Shown here: positions 1-6,213 of the stretch, one piece after another
Position numbering within the stretch: the first letter of the stretch is position 1
Layout: every line of letters starts with the position of its first letter
NCBI GenBank assembly: GCA_051745935.1
Contig: JBNJEM010000251.1
Coordinates: forward strand, 1-10,443
DNA length: 10,443 nucleotides
Reading direction: 5' to 3'
From: JBNJEM01 sp051745935
Lineage (GTDB): Bacteria; Planctomycetota; Planctomycetia; Pirellulales; Pirellulaceae
Program-made: the position numbers and the translations under genes
Notes under the pieces: generated by a model
What the model saw: only the letters and a program-made list of their open reading frames with translations
Databases searched by the model: none
Told to the model about the DNA's origin: nothing

Positions 1-2
1 AG

Positions 3-500
3 TTCGTCGTCGCCCACATCCGCCCCTGCCGGCGCGGTGTCCTACTCGGACTCGCCGAGGCGTACCAGGCTCGGGACCGCGTGCGCGACGCCCTCGACTG
101 TCTCAAGAAGCTCCGCCGGCAGATGCCGGATGACGTGGTCGTGAATCTCTCCATCGCCGAGCTGCTCACGGAAGCGTATCCGCACAACAAGCGGCTGGCC
201 AAACAGCTCGTCCAGCTGGCCGGCGACGTGGACAACGAGTCCTCCGTCCACGCGGCCCTGATGCTCTACAAGGCCCAGGCCCTCCGCACTCTGGACCTTT
301 TCACCGCGGCCCGCGACGTGCTCACCCCGGCGCTCCGCAAAACCAAAAACCGCGACGAGGACCTGCTCCGCGCCATCCGTTACGAGCGTGCCTGCGTCTA
401 CGAGGACCTCGGCCGCGCCACCCGCGCCCGCCGCGAATTCGAGAAGCTCTATGCGGAAGACCCGTCGTACGAAGACGTTGAAACGCGTTTGGGTCTGTGA
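3..500 (+). CDS. TPR-repeat protein, C-terminal part (start lies before the window)
   Basis: The reading frame is open from the first bases and stops at TGA 498-500, so only the last 165 or so residues are present. A GTG at 81 could start a shorter protein. However, the in-frame codons before it (LGLAEAYQARDR) continue the same helical repeat pattern, so the real start is upstream. The helix pairs look like tetratricopeptide repeats. The clearest is near the C-terminus (AIRYERACVYEDLGRATRAR followed by REFEKLYAEDPSYEDV), with the usual Ala/Gly/Tyr spacing and a closing Asp-Pro. TPRs are protein-protein interaction scaffolds, so no enzymatic role can be read from this part. GC is high (40 of 60 bases in 241-300), like the other flanking genes. 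No signal peptide can be judged because the N-terminus is missing. Confidence 0.8.
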   Translation, partial: FVVAHIRPCRRGVLLGLAEAYQARDRVRDALDCLKKLRRQMPDDVVVNLSIAELLTEAYPHNKRLAKQLVQLAGDVDNESSVHAALMLYKAQALRTLDLFTAARDVLTPALRKTKNRDEDLLRAIRYERACVYEDLGRATRARREFEKLYAEDPSYEDVETRLGL

Positions 501-590
501 CTAGCGGCGCGGAGGACTGTCCTAAGATCGCTGATTGCGCCGCATATCGCTAGATCTACCGTCGTCAGGCTATACACAGCCTGACGTGAC
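501..590. other. Two strong intergenic hairpins after the TPR gene
   Basis: Directly after the TPR stop codon, GCGGCGC (504-510) is complementary to GCGCCGC (537-543). A competing outer pairing joins CTAGCG (501-506) to CGCTAG (548-553). A second hairpin has 9-bp perfect arms, CGTCAGGCT (563-571) and AGCCTGACG (578-586), with a 6-base loop. Neither is followed by a T-run on either strand, so a classical intrinsic terminator is not shown. They may stabilise or end the TPR transcript. Confidence 0.5.
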
Positions 591-662
591 CAATCGGCCA
601 CGCAATTATGGGCTTAACAGGTCCTTTTTCGCAATTTTCGATCCGCTGTTGTGCGTAACTTG

Positions 663-691
663 TTGTTGGCTGAGCTCCAAGTTTCTACAAT
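663..691 (+). promoter_or_regulatory. Sigma70-like promoter for the 730-1564 gene pair
   Basis: A TACAAT -10 box (686-691, five of six consensus bases) lies 17 bases after TTGTTG (663-668, three of six). Transcription would begin near 698, leaving about 30 bases of leader before the ATG at 730. Position and spacing fit the two downstream genes. The weak -35 box keeps confidence moderate. Confidence 0.45.
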
Positions 692-729
692 CGGTGCAGA
701 GTCCGGGATGTTTGATGAAAGGTAACATA

Positions 730-1023
730 ATGGGCTGGGAAAAGGGGCGATACTACACCCGTTCCCGCAAGGTCAACGGCCGCGTGGTCCGCGAATATGT
801 GGGCGGCGGCGAGGTGGGCGCGATGGCGGCCCGCGTGGATGCGATCAATCGGGAGCGACGGCACCAGGAACGGGAATCCTGGCGATTGGAACAGGAAGAA
901 ATGGACACCATCGACGCCTCGGTCGACAACGTCTGCCAGATGGCCGATCTCATCGCACAGGCCACCATGGTTGCGGCCGGGTTTCATTGTCATCGCGGTG
1001 AATGGAGACGGCGGCGTGTCTGA
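730..1023 (+). CDS. Small conserved planctomycete protein of unknown function
   Basis: This 97-aa protein begins MGWEKGRYYTRSRKVNGRVV. I recall similar openings in many Gemmataceae hypothetical proteins, but no function is known to me. The ATG at 730 is preferred because GAAAGG at 717-722 is a well-spaced ribosome binding site and the recognisable part starts exactly there. The frame extends upstream to 535, but that part is low-complexity intergenic sequence, and an in-frame ATG at 715 would sit before the binding site. Residues 1-26 are basic and rich in Arg and Tyr. Residues 30-60 form a charged, Arg/Glu-rich helix or coiled coil. The C-terminus is short and basic. There is no signal peptide or membrane segment. 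Its last 8 bases overlap the next gene, implying one transcript. Confidence 0.7.
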   Translation: MGWEKGRYYTRSRKVNGRVVREYVGGGEVGAMAARVDAINRERRHQERESWRLEQEEMDTIDASVDNVCQMADLIAQATMVAAGFHCHRGEWRRRRV

Positions 1024-1564
1024 CCATGAGGATCACCTGAAGCTCCTAACAAGCCAGGAGGCGATGCTGGACGTCATCCACCGCGCCGAGGCCGGGGATG
1101 AAGAGGCAATGCCCGCACTCCGGGTCATGCTGGAATACATCCCGTCCATTCGCAAGGCGGTGGGCGCGGATTTGGAGCGCAAGGTCGAGGACTCGATCAG
1201 CAAATCCATGGCGGGTAGAGACAATCTCGCCTTCCGAGAAGGCCTCAAGCGGAAACTCGCCGCGTTGCGGGCGGAACTGGAAGGGCCCAACCCCACGCCC
1301 GCGGAAAAACTCCTGGTGGACCGGGTCGTCGCGTGTTGGCTGCAGGTCCAAGAGGCCGATGTGCGGTACGCTCAGTCCGGCAACTCCAATCCCCAGCAGG
1401 CCAACTACCATCTGAAGCGACAAGACCACGCCCATCGGCGTTTTCTCTCGGCCATGAAAACACTGGCGATGGTCCGCAAGATGGCGCTACCGGCCCTTCA
1501 GGTGAATGTTGGCGAGAATCAAGTCAACGTGGCCAACGCAACGGCACCAGCCGATACGGCGTGA
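1016..1564 (+). CDS. Hypothetical helical protein, partner of the preceding gene
   Basis: This 182-aa protein is read from GTG 1016, which overlaps the end of the previous gene. TGGAGA at 1003-1008 is a suitable ribosome binding site. The frame is open further upstream, but there it lies entirely inside the 730 gene, so the GTG is the sensible start. Residues 10-90 are predicted helical and charged. Residues 98-120 (LLVDRVVACWLQVQEADVRY) and 135-165 (Arg/His-rich, then ALPALQVNVGENQVNVA) are the most distinctive. I recall similar proteins beside short MGWE-type genes in planctomycetes, always unnamed. A small-terminase-like or DNA-binding role is possible from the helical, basic character, but nothing in the sequence proves it. 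GC is high (41 of 60 bases in 1261-1320), like the flanks. Confidence 0.7.
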   Translation: MSDHEDHLKLLTSQEAMLDVIHRAEAGDEEAMPALRVMLEYIPSIRKAVGADLERKVEDSISKSMAGRDNLAFREGLKRKLAALRAELEGPNPTPAEKLLVDRVVACWLQVQEADVRYAQSGNSNPQQANYHLKRQDHAHRRFLSAMKTLAMVRKMALPALQVNVGENQVNVANATAPADTA

Positions 1565-1610
1565 CACGGGGGCAGGTCGACTCCCTTGCTGTTTTACACA
1601 CGCGCCAGTT

Positions 1611-1690
1611 CCCCCCAGGGTAGCGCCTCGGGGCTCCGCCGCTGGGCTTACCCCGGACTGTGACGGACCACCGCTTCGCGGTACCCCTTG
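1611..1690. repeat. GC-rich intergenic repeat of planctomycete type
   Basis: This segment runs CCCCCCAGGGTAGCGCC, a GC-rich centre, then GCTGGGCTTACCCC, and ends with the small hairpin ACCGC-TTC-GCGGT (1670-1682). CCCAG (1614-1618) pairs with CTGGG (1642-1646). I recall elements with the same pattern (a CCCAGGGT arm, then a GCGAAGC hairpin on the other strand) scattered between genes in planctomycete genomes. It lies between the convergent ends of the plus-strand pair and the minus-strand cluster. Only one copy is visible here, so its repeat nature is from memory. Confidence 0.4.
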
Positions 1691-1854
1691 TGACTGCTTT
1701 CACATTGTGTATCACAACCAGCACGACGCCCCAGGGACACCATACGCTTGTGCGTCGCATGCGCCCCCCTGTCTCCCATGCGTGTCGTCGCTTCCGCAGG
1801 CCGGGCGGGGCATTGTGTTCTGCTCGTTGGCCGTGCGGGATCATCGATGCGCCC

Positions 1855-2136
1855 TCACGCGGCCCGAGAAATACGGCACACGCCGCAAATCGGTCCCAGC
1901 CTGTTCCGTTTTGTGCACCGCACACCAACACTCATTGTCGGGCCTGCTTCTGTTTTCTCCCGCCGGTCCATAGGCGCCCGTTGCTTTGGGGTGATCGTCA
2001 ACCTTCTCGCCTTTAGCTCTCGTTCCACCCCGACCTGCAGCGCAGACGTTAGGTCGATCGTTAGGAGCCAAAGTAGGGAATCTACCGGGATGCCCTCGAG
2101 TCGTCGGCCTTTGCGCTTTCCAAATGGCATCCGCAT
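1855..2136 (-). CDS. DUF3820-like small protein
   Basis: This 93-aa protein is read from ATG 2136, immediately after the TAA of the winged-helix gene (TAAATG). Its ribosome binding site (GGAGGA) lies in the last codons of that gene, so the two are surely co-transcribed and probably coupled. Residues 1-45 carry the signature MPFGKRKGRRLEGIPVDSLL followed by WLL and an acidic helix. This matches the DUF3820 pattern (FGKYKG...L..LP..YL.WL), seen in small proteins and as a module beside exonuclease-type domains. Its role is unknown. The Asp/Tyr usually seen near residues 19-21 are Asp-Ser here. Residues 50-93 are basic, Cys-containing and unlike the family, which usually ends soon after the core. 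This tail may be non-conserved or reflect a lost stop codon. Confidence 0.65.
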   Translation of the reverse strand: MRMPFGKRKGRRLEGIPVDSLLWLLTIDLTSALQVGVERELKARRLTITPKQRAPMDRREKTEAGPTMSVGVRCTKRNRLGPICGVCRISRAA

Positions 2137-2505
2137 TTAGTGGTCCTCCACATCGTGAATAGTGACGATGGGGCAGCGGCCCCGGTGTCGGTCGACGGAG
2201 ATTAACCCTGCGGACGCCAAGGCTTTCAGCCCTCGGTATCCTGCTTTTCGATCCATCCCAAAAGCTTCCCAGTCCCGTCGGGAGGGGCGCACTTCTTTGG
2301 ATTTGGTCAAACCGGCCAGATACCAAAGGACAATTGCCGCTTTAGCCCCCGGGGGCGACTGCCGCATGGCTGGCTTCAACCAAGCTAGGGGGATGGGTCC
2401 CTTCAGGAATCGTTGTCCGGACCGATGTCGAGGAGGTTTCTCCCGTCCTTTAGTGGGGGGCTGCCCTCGATCCCATTTAAGGTCGTCCGGGGGAGGGAGA
2501 GTCAT
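2137..2505 (-). CDS. Winged-helix DNA-binding protein
   Basis: This 122-aa protein starts at ATG 2505, where AAGGAAAACACG gives a ribosome binding site. An upstream start at 2610 would add 35 residues, but these cover the promoter and repeats described separately and look non-coding. Residues 1-35 are polar and Pro/Arg-rich. Residues 52-117 look like a winged helix: GAKAAIVLWYLAGL is helix 1, RRDWEAFGMDRKAGYRGLKA spans the turn and recognition helix, AGLISVDRHRGR is the wing, and CPIVTIHD the final strand. The arrangement 'AVGLKALASAGLIS-like helix plus RGRCP-VTI strand' resembles phage and plasmid replication or regulatory wHTH proteins that I recall without a name. It sits 114 bases after the polymerase gene, has its own promoter, and is followed directly by the DUF3820-like gene. 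It may repress its own promoter. Confidence 0.7.
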   Translation of the reverse strand: MTLPPPDDLKWDRGQPPTKGREKPPRHRSGQRFLKGPIPLAWLKPAMRQSPPGAKAAIVLWYLAGLTKSKEVRPSRRDWEAFGMDRKAGYRGLKALASAGLISVDRHRGRCPIVTIHDVEDH

Positions 2506-2544
2506 CGTGTTTTCCTTATAAAGAGATACACTAGGAGATAGTAG

Positions 2545-2572
2545 ATTGTACGGGTGCCCGGAACGGTCCCAA
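2545..2572 (-). promoter_or_regulatory. Promoter for the winged-helix gene
   Basis: On the minus strand, TTGGGA (2572-2567) is followed after 16 bases by TACAAT (2550-2545). The -10 box matches five of six consensus bases. Transcription would start near 2538, about 33 bases before the ATG at 2505. The -35 box overlaps one copy of the GTTGGGAC repeat described separately, which suggests the promoter is repressible. Confidence 0.5.
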
Positions 2573-2605
2573 CTAATGGTCAGTGTTGTCCCAACTCGGT
2601 GGGAC
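2566..2605. repeat. GTCCCAAC operator-like repeats
   Basis: GTCCCAAC occurs at 2566-2573 and 2588-2595, exactly 22 bases apart, about two helical turns. The second copy also forms an inverted repeat, GTCCCA (2588-2593) against TGGGAC (2600-2605), with 6 bases between. The first copy covers the -35 box of the winged-helix gene promoter. Equally spaced half-sites plus an inverted half-site suit binding by a dimeric HTH protein, perhaps the product of the downstream gene. Confidence 0.45.
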
Positions 2606-2619
2606 GGCATTGCCCCAGG

Positions 2620-4857
2620 TTAAAAGGGGGTATCGGACCACCTTCCCACTTCCGTTTCGGCCTCTAGGTCTTCCAAGATTTCCAAAACGGTTTGCCACAT
2701 CTTTTTTCCTCGCTTGTCCGAATAACGGTCGGGATGTCTGACTACCTCGGCGTCCGACCGCAGCTCGAACCCGTTCAGCACAACGCGGCTTGCCTCCGCC
2801 ATCGCGTGTTGGGTGTCGCTCACGACTTCGTGAATTGCCCTTACGGGGCCCTCAACGAGTAACGCGTCATGGACTGGAGCACACACTCGAATGCCTCGCT
2901 CCACCGCCAAACAGGACGCTAGGCGGAGCATTTCGGCTCCGTTGGCTTGCATGGGGTAATTGGCGAGCGATCGAGGGTTGACCTGTTGACCAACGTGGAC
3001 AGTCCAACCGAAAATTGTGCGGAGGGAGCCGTGAAGCATAGCGCGATCCACAGCGGCTTGAGACCATTTCCAGAACTGGGGGTAGGTTTCATGGTGAAGC
3101 CGCAGCAGCCGGCGGGCGACACAAGGCGGCTCACCGATCCGCTGCGCCAGCGATTGCTCCCCCATTCCGTAATTGACCCCCAAAGCGGCCGTCTTAAACA
3201 GCTCGCGCTCGCGGGGGTGGCTATCCTTCGTCGCATCGGCGGGCACAGCGCCAGCCTGAATGGCGAACCGGAGATAGGGATCCCCCGAAGCATAGGCGTC
3301 CATCATGGCTGAATCGCCGGATAAGGCCGCTGCAATGCCGAACTCTTGTTGGGACCAATCAACATACGCCACGGCTCGGCCTGTTTCCGGTTGAATTAGA
3401 CTTCGCAGCCAACAAGAGGGCCCAAAGATAAACTTGGCGTTGCTTGGAGCGTTGCGACCACTACGTGTCCGAAACGGCGATAGCAGGCACCTATTGCGGC
3501 CATCGGCCCCGACGGCTAGATCTTCGAACAATCGCATTTCACCCAGCGTATGTCGTAACTCGCGGAGCGGTGCCACCTCGGGATAGGTTTTGGCCATTTC
3601 GCGAAACGTGTCATCGTCCAAGGCCAACCGGCCGCTATCCAATCGAGGCCAAGGAATACCTGATCGGACCAGGTACGCAGCGAACCGCTCGGAGGAAAAC
3701 GTGAGTGGAGCCTCGTCAGGTAGCTCGGCCGGTGCCTCGGCCGCTTGCTTAGCAGCTTCGGTGAGAATAGACTCATCATCTCGTTTAGGCAGCCGATCCG
3801 TGGGTTCACGGAGTCGGTCCCACAGCAAGGCCGCATGGTCGGTGTCATCGAAGCCGTCTTCGGCGAAATAGCCACGGCCGATACCCAGTTCCGGGTATTC
3901 TCGTGCCAGTTCTCGGGCAGTCACATCCAATTGCGGCCACGTGCTGTAGTCCTTTCCAGCATCCTCCCATCGGCGAATTGCTTTCAACGTCAACCCGGTT
4001 CGGCGTCGTGCTGCCCGTTCGGCAGCCTGCATCTCGCGCACTAACTCGGTACGGCCTGTGTGAACGTACTTCGCGGCCTCCTGAAGATAGTGCGGATGAC
4101 AACCTATGTCTTTCGCAATGGCATGGACTTCCTGGCCGAATGCGCTCTTGTGGTCCACCTTGAAAGGACCACCACCGACGAACACGCCATAATCTTGGTC
4201 AACCCGCCGCGTCAGCCGGCCTTTAATGGCCGTCCAATGTTCCCGCAACGCCTCCAAGGTCGAGGCATCAATCGGCGTTCCCGTCCGCTCCATTGACGCC
4301 ACGGCGCCCATGTAACGGCCTCGGAGCAAAGCGCGGGGTAAGTCGATCCCCGGGACCATCGCCGGCAATAGCCGAACCAGGGAATCCACGTCGCTTTGAC
4401 AGTAGTCTAGTAACGCCCTTTGTTCGGTCGGCGTGAACGGTCCACCTCGAATCGCCAAGTCTCGCATCTCGGTTTTCTCGACCGCATCCGCACCGCCCAA
4501 ACCGTAATAGGCCAACGCACCGAGAAGGCCATTGCCGCAGGGGACCGGTAGGCCATTGGTGAGGCAACGGAACTCGGCGAAAAGATCCAGAATCCGTTGC
4601 GGGACGGACCAGCCTAGTTCCAGGAAACAACCAACCTCGGCCGATGCGTAATAGGCAACGAATAGCGAATCGGGACCGATCGGGGACGGCGTTTCTCGCA
4701 TCCCGTACAACTCATCGGACCAGAGGCGCAACAACTGGCCAGATCGACAGTCTCGGGCGACCATGCAAATCACTTCTGGCAGCTCACCCGGTGGAGCGTG
4801 AAACTCGAAGTCGCACGCCCACACCTGGCGATACTGCCGCAGCGGATCGACCGTCAT
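2620..4857 (-). CDS. Family A DNA polymerase with 3'-5' exonuclease domain, mobile-element type
   Basis: This 745-aa protein should extend DNA from a primer and proofread. Residues 12-165 form a DEDDy-type exonuclease: D16-F-E18 is Exo I, S72-A-E74 lies near Exo II, and Y152-CQS-D156 is Exo III. Residues 440-705 are the family A polymerase core: R463-T-R-S-G-R near the primer-binding region, motif A DWSQQEFG (500-507), motif B R551-ELF-K555-TAA-L559-GVN-Y563-G, Q637 in YPMQANG, and motif C VHDA (662-665). The 5' nuclease domain of PolA is absent. The catalytic aspartates (D500, D664) and the Arg, Lys and Tyr of the O helix are kept. Three usual residues differ: Gly replaces Arg at the end of motif A, Leu replaces the F/Y that discriminates sugars, and Ala replaces the Glu of HDE. 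I recall related polymerases with the same changes in alphaproteobacterial and planctomycete mobile regions. The start overlaps the stop of the upstream gene by 4 bases (ATGA), so translation is coupled. Confidence 0.88.
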   Translation of the reverse strand: MTVDPLRQYRQVWACDFEFHAPPGELPEVICMVARDCRSGQLLRLWSDELYGMRETPSPIGPDSLFVAYYASAEVGCFLELGWSVPQRILDLFAEFRCLTNGLPVPCGNGLLGALAYYGLGGADAVEKTEMRDLAIRGGPFTPTEQRALLDYCQSDVDSLVRLLPAMVPGIDLPRALLRGRYMGAVASMERTGTPIDASTLEALREHWTAIKGRLTRRVDQDYGVFVGGGPFKVDHKSAFGQEVHAIAKDIGCHPHYLQEAAKYVHTGRTELVREMQAAERAARRRTGLTLKAIRRWEDAGKDYSTWPQLDVTARELAREYPELGIGRGYFAEDGFDDTDHAALLWDRLREPTDRLPKRDDESILTEAAKQAAEAPAELPDEAPLTFSSERFAAYLVRSGIPWPRLDSGRLALDDDTFREMAKTYPEVAPLRELRHTLGEMRLFEDLAVGADGRNRCLLSPFRTRSGRNAPSNAKFIFGPSCWLRSLIQPETGRAVAYVDWSQQEFGIAAALSGDSAMMDAYASGDPYLRFAIQAGAVPADATKDSHPRERELFKTAALGVNYGMGEQSLAQRIGEPPCVARRLLRLHHETYPQFWKWSQAAVDRAMLHGSLRTIFGWTVHVGQQVNPRSLANYPMQANGAEMLRLASCLAVERGIRVCAPVHDALLVEGPVRAIHEVVSDTQHAMAEASRVVLNGFELRSDAEVVRHPDRYSDKRGKKMWQTVLEILEDLEAETEVGRWSDTPF

Positions 4858-5501
4858 GCCTCACCGCGTAATTGTTTCAGGACGGGGTGGTCAACCGACC
4901 GAATGAACCGGTCCTTGAAACAGAGTTTGAGCAATTCGTGAAACGATAGCTCCGGCCACTCTGGTTCGGTCAACTCGGAAACGGCCTGGTAGGTCTCGTA
5001 ACAATTGGCTTCCATCTTAGCCCTTAGGCGAATCCAGTGAGACTGCGCCAGCTGCGCCCCCGCCAAGGCCGAATCGTACCAGTCATTTGACCGACCATCG
5101 CCCTTGGGCAGTTTGCACGGCCAAAGGAACGTATCGCCTTGACGAGTGATCGCGGTGAATAAACAGATTGGAACGATCTCGTCTCCCATCTCCGACCACA
5201 TCGGGCGGTCCACCAGATAGGTTTCCTTAAAGACCTTGTCCTCGAAGGCGGCGGTTTCCAATCGCCAATCCTCCCCCGGCCGGACTCGGAAGAATTCTTG
5301 GCGGTTGGGTTTGCGACATTTGACCGTCGTCACAACCCTCTTCACGCCAACGCTGGACCCGAAATCTTGGTTAAGTCGCAGGCTTTCGGGGTTGAACGGG
5401 TCGGGAGCGGGATCGGGTGCCTGGGTTTCGTCCGCGGACGTTTCAGGCGCCGAATCATTCTGGGGATGAGGAACGTTATCGTGTACATTGTTAGTAGACA
5501 T
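4854..5501 (-). CDS. Unknown protein translationally coupled to the DNA polymerase
   Basis: This 215-aa protein starts at ATG 5501, with GGGAG about 7 bases upstream. Residues 1-38 are acidic, Pro/Asp/Ser-rich and probably disordered. The conserved-looking body follows: FNPESLRLNQDFGSSVGVKR, a strand-rich section with KCRKPNRQEFFRV, then TAITRQGDTFLWPCKLP, a helical part with SHWIRLRAKM, and a tail EPEWPELSFHELLKLCFKDR ending DHPVLKQLRGEA. I recall relatives beside the same kind of polymerase in other bacteria, without an assigned function. The tight coupling (ATGA overlap) suggests a fixed ratio with the polymerase, for example as a processivity, primase-like or single-strand-binding partner; that is inference. 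No catalytic motif is evident. The start codon lies inside a small palindrome (AGACAT 5496-5501, ATGTCT 5505-5510) that might modulate initiation. Confidence 0.75.
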   Translation of the reverse strand: MSTNNVHDNVPHPQNDSAPETSADETQAPDPAPDPFNPESLRLNQDFGSSVGVKRVVTTVKCRKPNRQEFFRVRPGEDWRLETAAFEDKVFKETYLVDRPMWSEMGDEIVPICLFTAITRQGDTFLWPCKLPKGDGRSNDWYDSALAGAQLAQSHWIRLRAKMEANCYETYQAVSELTEPEWPELSFHELLKLCFKDRFIRSVDHPVLKQLRGEA

Positions 5502-5521
5502 AGTATGTCTCCCTTGTTACT

Positions 5522-5547
5522 AGATAGAGACAGCCGGTCGGCTATCT
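5522..5547. repeat. Small inverted repeat upstream of the 215-aa gene
   Basis: AGATAG (5522-5527) and CTATCT (5542-5547) flank a centre that can also pair on its own (AGCCG-GT-CGGCT). It lies 21-46 bases before the start codon at 5501, so it could be an operator or an mRNA leader hairpin. There is no further support. Confidence 0.25.
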
Positions 5548-5560
5548 CGATTTGCTGTGG

Positions 5561-5671
5561 TTACTCCTGCTCAACGCTGTGCTGGCATTCGGCTTGCGAT
5601 CGAACTGAATGGTCAATGTCGTCGGCCATTCGTTGACTGTTTTCTTCTCGTATGTATGCCGTACAGCTCAC
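5561..5671 (-). CDS. Possible 36-aa small protein (doubtful)
   Basis: Between the HTH gene and the 215-aa gene there is an open frame from GTG 5671 (or ATG 5629) to TAA 5561-5563. The product would be acidic and polar (MADDIDHSVRSQAECQHSVE near the end). AAAGG lies only 3 bases before the GTG, and the ATG has no clear ribosome binding site. Codon use does not favour G or C at third positions. Position and direction fit the operon, but chance is a good explanation. Confidence 0.15.
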   Translation of the reverse strand: MSCTAYIREENSQRMADDIDHSVRSQAECQHSVEQE

Positions 5672-5711
5672 TTACCTTTATCAGTTGCCCTAGTGTTGGC
5701 CTGTCCACGAT

Positions 5712-5957
5712 TTATGGCCTTTCGTTAGTAACGTTGTCTTGTTGTGCCGACGTGCTGCCCGCACCCACCAGGTACTCATGCCAATCCTCACCCCGCACGT
5801 ACTTCCGGCCACCGACCCTCACGGTCTTTAGTCCGCGACCCTCGTGCTGCCGCAGACCGCTCCGACTAATCCCGGTGGCGTGAAAGAACTGCGCGACGGT
5901 GTACGCCGCGTCGCGGCGGATCGGCTCCCGTTCGCGGGTCTTTTCCTCGATTGCCAT
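5712..5957 (-). CDS. Excisionase/MerR-like helix-turn-helix protein
   Basis: This 81-aa DNA-binding protein starts at ATG 5957, with AAAGGAG six bases upstream. Two earlier in-frame codons (TTG, GTT) precede it and lack a better site. The fold is that of the HTH_17/excisionase group. Residues 18-36 (AYTVAQFFHATGISRSGLRQ) are the helix-turn-helix, residues 40-53 (GRGLKTVRVGGRKY) form the wing, and GEDWHEYL is the closing helix. The last 15 residues are polar. In phages and genomic islands such proteins act as excision directionality factors or as regulators. With no integrase in the window, either is possible. It is followed after 210 bases by the 215-aa gene and preceded by a terminator and short repeats, so it probably begins its own transcription unit. 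Confidence 0.75.
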   Translation of the reverse strand: MAIEEKTREREPIRRDAAYTVAQFFHATGISRSGLRQHEGRGLKTVRVGGRKYVRGEDWHEYLVGAGSTSAQQDNVTNERP

Positions 5958-6041
5958 AACCAACTCCTTTCTGTTCAGTGCTCTACTTACTTCCGGCCCC
6001 GTGCCGGTAGTGCCGTCTCGTGTGCGGCCTTTACCCAGAGG

Positions 6042-6203
6042 TGGCTAACTCGCGTATTGGCACTGAAAAAGCACCTGGAACGCACCGTCAGCGCATAAGA
6101 AAACCCTGGTGAGAACCAGGGTTATGTCAAAAAAAGAAAAGTCGGGATTTTGCTGTTTTTGTTAGTGGGGCGCCGCTAACTCATAACTCCACACCGCTAA
6201 CTC
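6042..6203 (-). repeat. GAGTTAGCGG short repeats with adjoining hairpin
   Basis: On the minus strand GAGTTAGCGG occurs at 6203-6194 and 6182-6173, 21 bases apart. A partial copy, GAGTTAT, lies between them (6189-6183), and a related GAGTTAGCC lies at 6051-6043. The plus-strand segment 6161-6180 can fold into a hairpin (GTTAGTGG with CCGCTAAC, one G-T pair). A stretch rich in A and T runs from 6124 to 6163. Spaced repeats beside AT-rich DNA suit a regulator site or a replication iteron, but copy number is small. Confidence 0.35.
6096..6123 (-). terminator. Rho-independent terminator
   Basis: AACCCTGGT (6102-6110) and ACCAGGGTT (6115-6123) form a perfect 9-bp stem with a GAGA loop on the plus strand (TCTC on the minus strand). 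On the minus strand the stem is followed by TTCTTAT, extending the T-run already begun by the TT of the stem. It lies about 90 bases after the stop of the 6214-6876 gene and before the HTH gene, so it should end the first transcript and separate the two units. Confidence 0.7.
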
Positions 6204-6213
6204 GGCCTGTTGG

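Noticed and set aside
535..729. N-terminal extension of the 97-aa gene back to 535
   Set aside because: The extension covers the hairpin at 563-586 and the promoter at 663-691, has Cys-rich, non-planctomycete-like composition, and the ribosome binding site fits only the ATG at 730.
1524..1931. Minus-strand frame across the convergent intergenic region
   Set aside because: It overlaps the ends of two better supported genes in other frames, is Arg/Trp/Pro-rich without a motif, and runs through the GC-rich repeat.
2506..2610. 35-residue upstream extension of the winged-helix protein
   Set aside because: It overlaps the promoter and operator-like repeats, and the internal ATG at 2505 has a good ribosome binding site.
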